Source: Rattus norvegicus
Lineage: Eukaryota; Chordata; Mammalia; Rodentia; Muridae
Direction of reading: 5' to 3'
Length of the DNA: 64,000 nt
NCBI RefSeq assembly: GCF_036323735.1
Contig: NC_086028.1
Coordinates: forward strand, 21,747,501 to 21,811,500
Shown: positions 1 to 12,234 of the stretch, one piece after another
Layout of the letters: the number at the start of each line of letters is the position of its first letter
Numbering within the stretch: the stretch's first letter is position 1
The notes under the pieces: model-generated
Database searches by the model: none
Told to the model about the DNA's origin: nothing
Seen by the model: the letters and a program-made list of their open reading frames with translations, nothing else
Made by a program: the position numbers and the translations under genes

Positions 1-581
1 ATTCTGACTCTGCCATGTTTGAATCCTTGCCTTTGTTGAGAAGGCAAATGGGTCACTAGATCCAGTAGCAACTGTGTCTAGACTACTCAAACAGTCTAGG
101 TCACAGTTAACTAGGATCCCTATTAAGACACAGAATCTCAGGCCTGAGATATTTCTACAAGCAAGAATGCAGACACCGGGGAACTCAGAAACCACTTCAC
201 AGGCACTGTCCTAAAAGCAGAACATTCTAGATTTTCTGTAAAGATGTACATTTGTAGTTCCAATTTCCTCTGTATGGGATATACTTTTCTTCCACAAAGG
301 GACAGGGATTTGAGAATGATTTTTGTACCTGATACAGGGGTTGACATAAATGTCTCACCAGACAATGAATCAATCTTATTGTGCCAGCCATTGGTGCAAA
401 TCACGACATGGATGGAAAAGTGACAGTCAGCTAAGGGAGCATGAGGAAAGCCCCGGGTTGGAATATCGCAGGCACAGGTGACAGCTTTTTCCGTGATCCA
501 CGTGCCTGCTCAATAGGAGCAGGGACTGAACATGAACACATCAGAACCTTCCGGAGAAAGCTTACTCAAAATGATCATTTG
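1..581. other. Unique non-coding DNA
   Basis: I see no recognisable repeat, splice-flanked exon or promoter here. The open frames are under 95 codons and have no recognisable product. Confidence 0.5.
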
Positions 582-777
582 TTTTATGTGTTTGGCTATA
601 TTTTCCTGCATGTATGTCTCTGCACTGCATGCATGCCTGATGCCTGTGGAGGCCCAAAGAGGGCATCGAGTCCCCAAGAACTGAATTTACAGATGAACCA
701 ACACGTGGGCACTGTGAATTGAACCAGGGTCCTCTTAACTCAATACCCTTAACCACTGAGCCATCTTCTGCAGCCCC
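582..777 (-). mobile_element. B3-type SINE, antisense
   Basis: Read on the minus strand this follows a rodent B3 (tRNA-derived) SINE from its 5' end at about 777 to its 3' part at about 582. On the plus strand the diagnostic pieces are TGCATGTATGTCTCTGCA near the left end, GAGGGCATCGAGTCCCC in the middle, and TGAACCAGGGTCCTC followed by CTTAACCACTGAGCCATCT at the right, which is the complement of the Pol III box region. It is a diverged, non-autonomous copy that depends on L1 for mobility. Confidence 0.85.
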
Positions 778-2062
778 CCTCAATAACATTTGGAAACAGT
801 TCACCACATTCCTTGAGTTATTTAGGGTGTCAAACGTTTCGGGTGGTTTGGTAGAGTGAAGATTCTTCAACTGTCCCTGGCTTATTGACTCACAAGCACT
901 ACAGTGAGTTCAGATCTTTGCCTTTGAAGTCACGTGGACATTTTTGCATCAAGTTCTTCTCATGGACTGCTTCTTTGGTCCATGCCCCCTCTCTTGAGAA
1001 CGATGGATAAATCTTTAGTTCACTCACTGCAACTAATGGTCCAACAATCTGTAGGGTCCGGAATTCCAGTACAAGGAAAGGGATTTATAATCATGGCCTC
1101 CTAAGAGTCACAGTGAAGAAACTCTGGAAAGTGAAGTGACCAGAGTAATGCAGAGTATGAAGCCACATAGCAGGAAGTCTGAGAGACTATGGAAAAACGT
1201 GAATAACCACCACAGAACCTTGATGTTTAGGAAGAGAGAATACCCCCTCCCCCTTTGAGATGTTAACACCTGCTTTTCTAAAGATGATTGTCTTGGTGAG
1301 AATTATTTTGATTCCATAATATTTATTTACTTACAATCTAGTAGTTTTGAAGACAAATTTAGATAATATGTCTCTAAAAAGTAATCTATGAATCATGCAT
1401 ATCCAAATAACATGGATGTAAATGAGAATGTTCTTTGACTCTCAGATTGACAGTTTAATCTGTTCTGGACATTTCCTCATAGATTTCTGGTATAGGTAGT
1501 TTTATATAGGAGACTCCTGATTTTGTATATTTATGTGTAACTGGTCCAGACACACCACCCCCAATTCATACATAATTAAATTGAGTGGTTTACAAGCTAA
1601 GGAAAATGCAACATAAAAGTTATTTATACTTCTGATTGTTCTAGTGCCAAAGGTGAACCATGATAACTGAGAAGTTTAAATGAATCTGGTTCAGTCTGGG
1701 GGGAGGGGAGGTCAACGTTTTGGTTGTGTGGATTACACAATGTATGTGATCTTACCAAATTCACACTCACACATCTGTAACATATTATTTGATTACATAC
1801 TGGCATTGTCAATATCATACACACATCTAAAATTCGTACCCCTGAAGATATGTGTTTTTATGTGCATATAGAAACAATTTACATGTATGCTTATTTTATA
1901 ATATGTTTAATGTTAAATAAAATAATGGATATCAAGTAATTCATATTGTAGCTGCCTTTGGTTAGTGGGTAAAAGAAGTAGAGAAAAGAAAATTAAAACG
2001 AAGAAAAGCAAATGTTCAAGCAGTTGAGAAATCTGTGCAACAAATGAAGAAACGTAAGAATG
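778..2062. other. Unique AT-rich non-coding DNA
   Basis: No repeat family is recognised with confidence. A short G-rich tract lies at about 1698-1711. Part of 1690-1850 loosely resembles an old L1 3' end, but not well enough to call. Confidence 0.45.
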
Positions 2063-2464
2063 GTTAGGGTTTCTATTGCTGTCATAAAACACTGTGACCT
2101 GAGGCGACTTGGAAAAGAAAGGGCTTATTTCCCCTGTACGTCACATTACAGTCCCTAACCGAAGAAAGAGCGGAAACTCAAGTACGGTGGGAACCTGGAG
2201 GCAGAGGCTGAGCCGAGGCCATGGAGGGGTGCTTCTCATTGGCTTTCTCCCCACGGCTTGCACAGCCTACTTTCTTACGGCACCCAGGACCACCATTCCA
2301 GAGTTGGAACCACTCACAGTGAGCTCGTCCCTTCCACATCAATCAAGAAAATGCTCCACGGGTTCGCCTTCAGGCCAATGCCATGGGAGCATTTTGTTGA
2401 CTGACGTTCCCTTTTCCGAAATAACTTTAGCCTCTATCAAGTTGATATAAACCTGGCCAACATG
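2063..2464 (-). mobile_element. Solo LTR, ERVL-MaLR-like, antisense
   Basis: The left end TTAGGGTTTCTATTGCTGT followed by an ATAAAACACTGTGACC block is the reverse complement of the typical 3' end of rodent MaLR-type LTRs. The right end (CAAGTTGATATAAACCTGGCC) fits the complement of the 5' end. The length of about 400 bp suits a solo LTR, and no internal retroviral sequence is seen on either side. I could not define a target-site duplication because the termini have decayed. The subfamily (MT or ORR1 group, or another rodent LTR) is uncertain. The 113-codon plus-strand frame inside it is chance. Confidence 0.65.
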
Positions 2465-3269
2465 AACTCGTATAACAAAACTGAGAAAACAAGAGAAAAG
2501 ACAAGAGAAAAAGGGATTTAGTCCTTGCATCCTCAGAAGCTTTGCTCTGTCATAGCTAGTTTGCTTCTGTTTTTATGCTGTATGGTGTGGTAGCCATGGC
2601 GGCCTCTCTATGACTGAGTGATCATTAGCCCAAGCACAACATGGAGTCACTACAGAAAGGTTATTAGTATTCCATCTCAAGTCTGAAAATGTCAAGCTAT
2701 ATCAGTCTGGTAGGTGCTGATAGGAACCCCATTTCCCATTATCATATGTTAATGAAGGGAAACAATGTTCAGTCTACTAGGGGAAAGCCCAGAATGAGCA
2801 GAGCCTAGGGTCTACACAGCTTTCTACATTTCCAGCCTCATTAAAATATGCAGATTGTATCATTAAGAAACAGTTGCCTGGCAGAGTTTTCTCCTGGAGT
2901 CCAGTTATAGGCACATGCTTGGCAGTTTTTATTACAGCAAGTTAACACACTACTCTAGTCTATGTAAAACCAACCAAAAAAATTAAGAAAAGAGAAGCAA
3001 ATTTTATCTTCTATGTTTTCATTTGGGGGTTATTTTACTATACCCCAAAGGTGTGATTCTGTTTAAAATCAAAAAAAGAAGGACCAGTTATTATGTGTGT
3101 TTTGTGCTTCGTATAATACCCAAACCCTCATGTGGAAACTTCGTGTCTTCTCATAGCTTTTTTCTTCCAGCGTGTGAACATGATAGTATATTTAATGTAA
3201 TAACGCACTTTACTACCTAAGCTTAATTCAGTTGGTCATTATCACTGTCTCTGTGTAACTAGTGTAGTC
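2465..3269. other. Unique non-coding DNA
   Basis: Separates the LTR from the L1 fragment. No gene or recognised repeat. Confidence 0.45.
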
Positions 3270-3815
3270 ATGGGCCTTGGAAAAAAACCATTCCACTACT
3301 CTGATAGACCAGCTGGTTCCTTCAGTTAAATCTAATCCTATACCTACAGATAAGTCTAATGATCACCCCCATCAAAGAAGTCATTCATTGCAGCTAATAA
3401 AGATCACCACAGAAAACTACAAGAGGACACAGTGTAGAAATCAACATATTGCAGGGAGCCCAGGACTAACAGATACATCTACGTCACAGCTTCTGCATCT
3501 TTAGCTCAGGGAAAATCATGGAAAAGGACACGGAAAGAGTATAGGAATAAGACCACCAAGAGGCCCACTGCGAAACCAGCCTTTTCTAGAAATGGCTACG
3601 TAAACAGTACCAGAGCAACAGTAAAGTCAACATTATTAAAGAGTAACAATATCAATGTTAATGATGAAGAAAATTTCACAGGACCCCACTCCTGGGCAAA
3701 GAATGATAGGCAACTAATGACTGCTGGGAGAAAGGGAATTGTCCTCTCTTAGGAATGACCCAACTTATTGTTAGCCATTGCTCAGTGGCCATCCTTGAAG
3801 CCACATATTTGCCTT
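3270..3815 (+). mobile_element. L1 3' UTR fragment (Lx-type)
   Basis: The order of blocks follows the 3' UTR of old rodent L1 (Lx group): ATTGCAGCTAATAAAGATCA, CCACAGAAAACTACAAG, GGGAGCCCAGGACTAAC, ACATCTACGTCACAG, TCTGCATCTTTAGCTCAGGG, CTTTTCTAGAAATG, and the segment ending CAAAGAATGATAGGCAACTA. It is 5' truncated and carries no ORF2 coding sequence. Divergence is high, so it is an ancient insertion and immobile. Confidence 0.8.
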
Positions 3816-5299
3816 CTGCATTCGAGCGGACAGGGAAGGAAGAATATTTTCAAAAATGACTTAACAGCAACTCTTAACAGCAAAACGTAACAGCAGAACC
3901 TCATCGATGAACACTTCTGACATGAGGGCCCACCTTAAGAAAACTGATAACTGCATTGGAATCTGGAATGATAAGAAAGCGATTAGGTTATCGAAGAGGT
4001 TCACAAAACCAAAGATTTAGTAGTTATTAATGTTAAAAAATGTAGAAAATATGTCGGTATTGCTGTCACATACAAATATAATTAAGTTTGGTTTTTCAAG
4101 GCATCCAAATATATTCTAAGATCCCAGAATATTTCTGAGGTCAGAACTGTTTTTATAAAGTTGTTAAATTATCGTCTTTTTCATTGTGCTGACATTTGCA
4201 CTGATGGGCCAAAGCAGTGTTGTCTGGCAGAAGTTAAGACCTTCTCTCTGAAAAACATTGGTATTCACAGAGGTTTTCTCCAGCATTTACTCACTTTGAA
4301 AACAAATGCTAATTTGACCAAAAAAACATTCTTGAAGCAAAAATAATAAGGCATTATCAATTTAATTAAATCTTGACCTCTGATACATTTTTAAAAGTAT
4401 GAAGTAATGGGCGAAGGGAAGTAGAAAGCGGTGCTCTCGGTCTGGAAAACCACATGGAGGCCTTGTCTTGTAAGGAAAGCGTTTGTGCAATTGGGTTGTG
4501 AGTTGAACCGTTCCATTTTCACGGAATATTATTTTTACTTTAAACACGCAAAGACAATTATGGCCATTTAGACTTGAGTATTTAACAGGCATTCTCTGTA
4601 AAATAAATGAAGCCACTTAGCCACTTGAAGAAATCAACCATATGGCTGTATTGTTGCCAATGATCAAATTCAAGCTTTGGAGCAAAAAAAAATTAGTATT
4701 GTGCAAAGCTTAAATTTACCATCAGGAGCACAACAGCTTTCTGAAACATCAGAACTTTTCTGATGAGCTCGGTGGTAACATTTGTAAACAGGAGAGGGTT
4801 TTTATGCTGGAGATTTTATGATGAAATGGGCCAACATGTGGGAGATCTGCATATCACAGGACCCACTTATTTTCCCAGGAGCTGTGGTCTTGTGGCACAA
4901 GTTTCTTGCCATTGGAGAGGTCTTTTTCCAATGGCAAGAAAGGTGAGTGGGTTTTCCTGTTCCAGTAAGAAGCTAGGACAATGACAATCGTTTTCCTGAA
5001 ATTTGAATTTGTTAGCTTTATGGAGTTGCAAGAACGGATGTCCTCAATTCTGAGAAATGGCCGTTCGCCATGCTTTCTCTCCATTTGTTCTCTATATAAA
5101 ACAAACTTCTATGCATATATCTCAGTCCAAACAATGAACTGATATTAAAAGATACCCAGCAAGAATAAGATAGAGCAATGGAATGGCTCTCCCTAAATAC
5201 TTCAGAAAGTATTTGGTGTTTATGTTTTTTTTTTCCAAAACAACATATTATTGTGAAAAGAATGTAGTATTGTTACTCTAGAGTAACTTTGGGGCTTTT
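3816..5299. other. Unique non-coding DNA with one strong hairpin
   Basis: Mostly AT-rich with no recognised repeat. It holds the inverted repeat annotated at 4902-4941. Frames of 61-84 codons exist on both strands without recognisable products. Confidence 0.45.
4902..4941. other. Perfect 15-bp inverted repeat (hairpin)
   Basis: The arm TTTCTTGCCATTGGA (4902-4916) is exactly complementary to TCCAATGGCAAGAAA (4927-4941), with a 10-nt loop. Outside it, ACCCACTTA (4861-4869) pairs 8 of 9 with TGAGTGGGT (4944-4952). The right arm runs directly into AAAG|GTGAGT, a consensus 5' splice donor at 4942/4943. Whether it is transcribed is unknown. Confidence 0.8.
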
Positions 5300-5380
5300 T
5301 ATTTTTAGGTCAGGCTGGCCTTGAACTTGAATTCCTGATTCTCCTACTTCTACCTCCCGAAATGCTGGAGCCTGTTACTA
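5300..5380 (-). mobile_element. B1 SINE fragment, antisense
   Basis: CAGGCTGGCCTTGAACTTG, then TTCTACCTCCCGAAATGCTGG, is the complement of the central B1 (7SL-derived) consensus. It is short and lacks both ends. Confidence 0.8.
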
Positions 5381-6689
5381 GTTAAAACTACTCTCTTGAC
5401 ATTTCTCTGTTTCTAATTTTAGTATCCTGAATGTTAGTAAATATAATATACATTAAGAAAGTCTCTTTGGGTTAATTTATTTTAAAGACATGTCTCCCAA
5501 CTTTAATTTTAAGAAATACTATTCTTGGGATAAGCAATATTTTTCTGTATATTTAATTTTTTTAGGTGTATCAGTCAATTCAAAATTTTACGTTTTTATT
5601 TGCGTTAAGCAAATTTCCACACATACCTAAGAATTAATTAAGTCCTTCTCAAAGGCCACATACTTCTGTGTTCTGATTTCAGGTATGTACAATGCTCTCA
5701 AATAAGCATGTCAATGAAAATTCTAAGTATCTCTTGGAAAAGCAATATGATAGCTATTTACTCTTGAAATAAACATCTGCTTCTCATATGCATGTAAAAC
5801 GTTAACAGACTTAATGGGTTGGTTCCTTGCAATAAAGTTGACTGGGCCCAAGAGTTACAGGACAACTGTGTTCCAAAGCCCTCACACTGAGGAAGGGATG
5901 AGATTCCCAACACCTGCCCTGAGCCAAAGCATCAACCTGCGATAGAAATGCAAAGTCCAGCTCAGGCATCTCCTAGGATCTTGTTTCAGTTTGAACAAAA
6001 ACACCTATAAAATCCCATCCAACTTCACAAATAATGACAGTTTAGACCTTGATTATTTTACCTATTTAATATTTACTGTTACAGATTGGCAAGAAAAGAC
6101 TTTATTATTTTAAAACTTTCACCATTTGGTAAACAAAGAAAACCCTTCTTTTAAAACCATTTCATTATATCCAGGATAGATGAGAAAAATTTACAGAAGA
6201 AAAAAATTGAGAATTGGAACACTGGAGAACATGCTCACACCTGCAGTTAGCAAACACGTGACCTGGCATTAGGAGCCAAGACCACTGCAGTGGCACAGGT
6301 CTCTCCATCTCTGGGTACTCCTTACGGTTTCCTAGCATTCAGGGTTCACTTGCACAGATTCTGGTCTTTAAGTTCTCACATCAACCCATCAATGTGCTGG
6401 CTTCTTTCCATGATCACGTGAAAGCCAGCAGAGCACACATGAGTCTTCGTTTACTTTCTGAGCACTTTAACTTCTGCTCTACTGCCTGTCTCAATCTGCA
6501 ATGATATGTGTGTGGTGTTGTTTTGTGTTTTTATTTTTTAATCTTGTTAATAATATGTAAGCACTTTTAACTGCCTATGAAATCAGATTGGCAATGGGTA
6601 CCAGTTCTCTTTAAAGACTTATTCCTACAAAGGTCCCTTTAAAAGGACACTCCAGAGACATTTTCAAGTGTTTCGTAAAAGTTTAAGGT
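5381..6689. other. Unique AT-rich non-coding DNA
   Basis: No recognised repeat or coding potential. Confidence 0.45.
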
Positions 6690-6826
6690 TGAGTGGACCG
6701 CAGATGACTGAGGTACTGAGGTTCTTGCCTCCAAGCCTGACCAATTGAGTTTGATCCCAAAGTCCAATATGGCAGAAGTTGAAGACCAATGCCTGAAATT
6801 AGCCCTCTGACTTGTACGCAAGCATA

Positions 6827-6829
<3 letters not shown>
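6690..6829 (+). mobile_element. B2/B3-class SINE, diverged
   Basis: The pieces GATGACTGAGGTACTGAGG, GAGTTTGATCCCAAAGTCC (the B-box region) and TTAGCCCTCTGACTTGTACG follow a tRNA-derived rodent SINE in order on the plus strand. Its 3' tail opens into the adjacent TG microsatellite, a common origin for such arrays in rodents. The exact subfamily is not assignable by eye. Confidence 0.65.
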
Positions 6830-6882
<53 letters not shown>

Positions 6883-6888
6883 TGTGTG
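6830..6888. repeat. (TG)n microsatellite
   Basis: About 28 TG units with one TTTG interruption near the right end. It sits at the tail of the preceding SINE. Confidence 0.97.
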
Positions 6889-8290
6889 CATAGACATGAT
6901 TACTCATCAGAGCACTTATGCATAAGAAAGAGATAATTGTAAATTTTAAATCATAATGACATAGAAAATGAGCTTTCTTTGGTTCTTAGCTCTTTACATA
7001 TTTCAAGTTGGTGATATGAGTTAAAGGAACAAGTTCTAGAGAGTATCATGTCTGGAGTTAAATTGTTCACTTCTTTCTATATGCAACTTTGTATCTTTAA
7101 TGGAAATAACAGCAACAAAATAATGCTGTTTAGTAAATGTCATGGATGGGTGCTCACTGATAACTTGGTTATATGGAAAACCCAGATGGTAGCTCATGTA
7201 ACAGAGGTAAATCCATGCACTTACACGGCTCAAAATTAATCAGATAAAGATTAAAGTCATTATGGGGGAAAAGAACCATAAAGATGTGGGAAAATGGCAA
7301 CTATTAGCACAGATATGATGGTCTTCCTCATCTGAGAAGTGAGACAGCAGTTGCTGGATTATTTCTTTTTTCTTTTTTTTTAAGTTACAGTATTTGTTTT
7401 TAGTCTTCAATTCCCACCCCAATTTGTTTATTGTCCAGTGGGGACCTAGAACAGTTATTACATTCCTCAAGGTCATGCAGAAAGTCACATTGTTCTTCGG
7501 AAAGGGGCTTATATATTACTGCAACCCAGCTAGGTCCTATTGCTTCCTGCGGTGAATGGGCCCATGTGGAACGAAAGAGCGCTCTTAAGCAAATTCCAAT
7601 TGTGGTTTATTAACTTCGCACGTAGCATTTATCTTGCAGTTTCCAAAAATAGTGGAACCAATTAAACTGTCTGTTTAGCAAGAAGGTTTTTTTAAAAAAA
7701 AACTTTTAATTTTTCCTCAGATAAAGTCTTTATAAAAAAGATAAATGGAACCCTGCAGATCTGAAGAAATGGGGCGAGGGGGTGGGGGAGGTATCACTTT
7801 CCAGCTTCCAACCCATCTTCTTTCAAAGCCAAGGCAAGTCTTTTTGTGTCTCCCAGTAGATAGTCTAACATCCTCTGTCAAGCAAACACGCCCATTTTAG
7901 CCTGGTAGATAGTAGTGGAAATTAGTTACTTAGGACAGTAGCTAATTTGAAATGAAAGCCCAACAAATTCTAGGGTTCTGTTTGCTGTCAAAACAAGATT
8001 AAACAATCACATGAAGACAAATAGTACATTTGTACGAGGAGGCTTGAGGACAGTATTTTACTTTACACTTAAAATGCCATCTATGATTTCCAGTCAGAGA
8101 AGTAAAAGCAAGACTTCAATTGATGAAAATCTCTGGGAAACAAACTTTGGCAATCTTCATTTTCCTGAGGGGGCGCAAAAAAACTCTGATGTCCAAATGA
8201 GGGCCACGATGCCTAGAAAAAGAGATTTCACATGAGATATCTATGTTAAAAAAAAAGGTTAGGAAAGACTTGTTCTGGAAACCAATATAG
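6889..8290. other. Unique non-coding DNA
   Basis: AT-rich, with short A and T runs (about 7365-7382 and 7688-7702). At 8164-8176 CCTGAGGGGGCGC partly resembles a CTCF core. No gene seen. Confidence 0.45.

Positions 8291-8321
<31 letters not shown>
8291..8321. repeat. (GAT)n microsatellite
   Basis: About ten uninterrupted TGA/GAT units. They give a poly-His run in one minus-strand frame, which is not evidence of a gene. Confidence 0.97.
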
Positions 8322-8949
8322 AAATTCTGTACCTCAATTTAGCTGGATTATCAATTTCCACAAATCACAGAGGACCTAAAGAACGAGAGACAGGTGAAAA
8401 AACAGCGTATCTCCAGCTAGGTCCCCTTTAATGGAATTGTACTCTGAAGGAAGAATGCCGGGAAATGAATAAGCAGAAAGGTTTTGCCTTACATACATGG
8501 CCGTCCTCCATCTGCAGCCTCTTGACACTTCATCTAATTCCTTTGCAAGTGTCCTGCGAAGTTGTGAATTGGAGACTGCTTCCCCTTCCTCTACATTTCC
8601 AACGTAAAATCTCTCTTGACTCGTTTCTTGCTATGGCTTCCTTGCTGGTGTGCTTACCTTCTCACACCAACCTGTCCAGCAAGAGCTGTGGGGTGTTGGA
8701 AGACACATTCATGCTATATAATCTGCCACTTCCTTCTGCTGAATGAGGATGGCAACCATTTGACAGGTTAGGAGGTAACAACAACCTTGGAGTAATACAA
8801 TGATTACTATCCTATTAACTTTACCATTGTTCAGAACTAAGTTCTTATTTTTCAATGTCAGTAGAGCTGATTACACTTGAATGCTTACATAATACACAAA
8901 ACTTTAACGCCCCCTTCTCCCTTGCTACAGTTTCATTTTCAATTAAAAT
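8322..8949. other. Unique non-coding DNA
   Basis: No repeat or gene recognised. A 93-codon plus-strand frame at 8465-8746 has no recognisable product. Confidence 0.45.
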
Positions 8950-9111
8950 TGTGTGTGTTTCTTGTGTGGGTATATGTGTGTGAATGCGGGTGTCGACTAA
9001 GGCTAGATGAGTATGTTGAGTCCCTTCCAGACAGAATTACAAGTGGCTGCGAACCAAGCCTGGGTCCTCTGAAAGACCACTATATACTCTGAGTAACCTC
9101 TCCAGGCCCCC
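8950..9111 (-). mobile_element. B3/B2-type SINE, antisense
   Basis: AGAATTACAAGTGGCTGCGA, then AGCCTGGGTCCTCTGAAAGA and TGAGTAACCTCTCCAGGCCC, is the complement of the 5' two thirds of a B3/B2-class SINE (complementary B box, A box and 5' end in that order). It is well diverged. Confidence 0.75.
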
Positions 9112-11344
9112 AGTCTTTTTCTTTTCATTTTAAATTTTGTTTTAAAACAATTAATTCCCTTCTTATAAATGTTTAGAAAACCTTGTTATATTGTCCAACA
9201 ACAATGACAACAACAACAAAACAAAACAAACAAATGCTAGCCCTCACCCAAGGGGAAACAAAATAGGGTCATATTCATAAGTCTGCATTGTGAGATTCTC
9301 AGTCTCTCACTTGATACAACACAGCAAAAATGAATTCTCTCACACATACAGAGTTGGGAAGCTAGACCCTGCCGTGAGGCGCTAACCCCTTCACAAGAAG
9401 GACCACATACTTTCTGAGTTATGCAATTTATTTTTTAAGAGAAGCCAGAGTCTTGCCAAGTCTTAGCCTCGTCCATTATTTGGCAGATTTAGGATTAGGG
9501 GTTTTAGTGGACACATTCAAAAATACCCAGCTATTTTTTGAGATGGAGGAGTTGGCTAATTCAGCAGTTGCCCTTTGTCAAATTTCCCAAACTAACCCCC
9601 ATAATTCTTCTGTCAGCTGCTTGCTTCAGGGGTCTTTGTTTATTTTTAATTCATTGTTTTTCTCCAGACTCCTCTTTGCAATTGGAAACGAATACAGAAC
9701 TTGTGCTGTGGCCTTGTGTCCCCATATGAGCCAAGGACTATTCCCAATGCCATGGCTTTCAGACTACGAAGAAAAGGCAACTCTACTGAGTTGGCTATGC
9801 CACCCTGGCCCACGCCACCCTCCTAAAGCCACATCCTTGTCTCGTCGTTCAGAAGATGCTTCTAAAACTATATTTAGGGAAAAAAAAAAGAACTTTCGTT
9901 AGTTTGAAAACGAAATAAAAACTCAATCAAACCAATGACAAATAAATTGTAAGGAAAAAAGCTCTCCTGCGACAAAGAAGAAAAAACTATTGGATGTGTG
10001 ATCTCTGAGCTCTAAATATACCTTGTTTGTAACTTTCAGAGTCATGTTAGAATTCCAAGACTCTACTGACACTTCAGGAAGTATAACACAGGTCTATAAT
10101 TGCATTGAAACGTTATAAAGTAAACAATTATGCTGGCGAGTACAGACCAATGTAACTCCTGTGCTTGAGATCTAGTAATGAAGTTTATTACCATCACCTG
10201 CTGCAGAATCTCCCATTACTGACACACTAAGGTTTCATCACTGGTAGGAAACCAGGTGCTCACGTGCGTCCATTTCATGTTGAAAGTCGGTCATTTAGAA
10301 ATGGCTGACAGAAGCGATCGCTGTTATAATACGCAATGCTTAGTGATGACTGCAATGCATTTCAAAGGAATTTACTCGAATTTTTCTCAAATAGGTATTA
10401 GAAATTTTCCTGCCTAGCATAGCAGGTGCAAAAGGCCAGGTACAATGGCCTCCGTCTCAAATTTACATCAGTTACAGTTTCCTTGAGCCATGTAAGTTTA
10501 TGTAGATCTAAAACCTCCTAATTTCATACTGAATAATCCAAGATTTCAACCGGTAATAAAAAAGTGCTATGTCTAAAAAATGTAAAAGGCCAAGAAAGAA
10601 ATAAAAACTTAACTGCCAACCTAAAAAAATAATTCCAGACATAATTTCTTAATGACTAACGATTCATTTAACAGAACACTTGTGTTACAGAAATCTGGTA
10701 AGCACTTTCAAAACTATGGTCCTAATTAAAATGTTACGCACAATAACAAATATTCTAGAAGACGTCAGAAAAGGCCCGAACTGACTGGAATACACGTACA
10801 GAGTTGTGCCTGACATATTGCCTTTAAGCCTCAAATTTAGAAAATCTATTTATAAGATTAATTGAATCTTTACTTAGGAAAATAACAAATGCTTATCATA
10901 ATCAAAATATAATTAAAAACAAATGGTCTTGCACAGTCTCTTTATATCACAGCATATAAAATGTCATTCCTGCATCGAAAAATTATGTTTTCCAAGTAGC
11001 CATCAAACATGTTTATTAAAACTTAATTACGCAAACATAAAAATATGTGTTTTGATGCAGTGTTAAGACTAATTCCGGCTTTGATGAGTATTCAGTCTAT
11101 CATCCAAATTTCAGATATAAATAAAAAAAGAAATCTAACAGCTTCTACTTTTATCTGAGTTGAGATTAAACTTTCCTAGGAAAATATATGAGAGAATAAT
11201 TTGATTAAGATTTAAAGATTAAAATTTAAAGAGTCACATTTAATAAAGAATAACATAGTGGGAAAACCAGCGTATTACTTAGCACATCATTTAGAGGACA
11301 GAGATGCCTGTGTTTAGGAACGACATTATTCAAAACGAAAAAAG
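9112..11344. other. Long repeat-poor unique stretch
   Basis: About 2.2 kb without a recognised transposon. An A-rich (CAA)-like tract lies at about 9198-9232. The frame at 9453-9902 (149 codons, plus strand) is the longest outside simple sequence but has no recognisable domain and ends in a Lys-rich run. From about 9.9 kb on the sequence keeps scattered CpGs and no young insertions, so it is a candidate for regulatory conservation. Confidence 0.45.
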
Positions 11345-11540
11345 TAGCCAGGCACCGTGGGACAGGCCTTAAACCCCAGCATGCGGGAGACAGAGGCAGG
11401 CACATCTCTGTGAGTTGGAGGCCAGCCTGGTCTACATAGCAAGTTCCAGGGTAGCCAGGGCTAGATTGTGAGATCCTGCTTCAAGAAATCAAAAACAACT
11501 GCAAAAGCAAAAACAAACAAACAAACAAACAAACAAAACC
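11345..11540 (+). mobile_element. B1 SINE with A-rich tail
   Basis: It begins AGCCAGGCACCGTGGGACAG (the left end with the A box) and continues GAGACAGAGGCAGGCA, GGAGGCCAGCCTGGTCTACA, AGTTCCAGGGTAGCCAGGGC and GTGAGATCCTGCTTCAAGAA. The last part is the 3' end of the 7SL-derived unit. The tail has grown into a (CAAA)n array at about 11510-11538. The copy is nearly full length and moderately diverged. Confidence 0.93.
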
Positions 11541-12150
11541 AACAAAAGCCAGTAAAAAAAAACCATGTAACTGAGCACCAGAGAGGTTTTCATGAATCGT
11601 AAAAAACAAGCAAGCAAATGGTTATAATTTCTAAGGAGGTTTTTGCCAGTCTTTCCTGTATATATTAAATCTGAAGACTGCTGGATCCTTTTGAGTACTA
11701 GACGCAGAGAGGTGGAGTGCATAGTCACTTCACCTATGAGTCAGTGACTCACTGTCCCCTTTCCTACAAGTTGCATAAGTGGGAAAGTGATATCAAAGAA
11801 GGAGAAATCTGTATTTGATGGCGGTTTCCATCAGAGAGAAAGGAATGTTAAATATCTTAGAGACAGAGTTAAACATAACTCTACTTTGTGATTTTATGCT
11901 TTCCATAGGACTTGAGCCTCTTCCAGGAATTATGAGTACCGAAACCAATGCATTTATGAGACAACGCTTACAGTTATCAATAGATGCATCTTCTCGCTAT
12001 GTCATTTAATGTTTACCCATACATGATGGACACAGGGACTTCAGATCGTCCTCTTACTTCAGTACTTTGGTGATCATTTTCTGCTTATTTCTGACACTGT
12101 CAGACCCAAGCTCTCTGGCATTGTAAAGTAGGATATTTTAACCATGGAAA

Positions 12151-12151
<1 letters not shown>
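11541..12151. other. Unique non-coding DNA
   Basis: No recognised repeat or gene. Confidence 0.45.
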
Positions 12152-12190
<39 letters not shown>

Positions 12191-12234
12191 TGTGTGTGTG
12201 TATGTATGTATGTATGTAGATGTAGACGTAGATA
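12152..12234. repeat. Compound (TA)n(TG)n(TATG)n microsatellite
   Basis: About 15 TA units, a short CACATATA bridge, TG units, then TATG and degenerate GTAGA units. The TA block is self-complementary and can extrude. Confidence 0.93.

Noticed and set aside
1690..1850. Possible old L1 3' end
   Set aside because: The resemblance is limited to a G-rich tract and a GTTGTGTGGATTACACAA phrase. The expected downstream motifs are absent.
2109..2450. 113-codon frame, plus strand
   Set aside because: It lies entirely within the antisense MaLR-like LTR.
9453..9902. 149-codon open frame, plus strand
   Set aside because: No recognisable domain, a poor initiation context that I could not justify, and a Lys-rich end from an A run. 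A frame of this length is not surprising in 128 kb of two-strand sequence.
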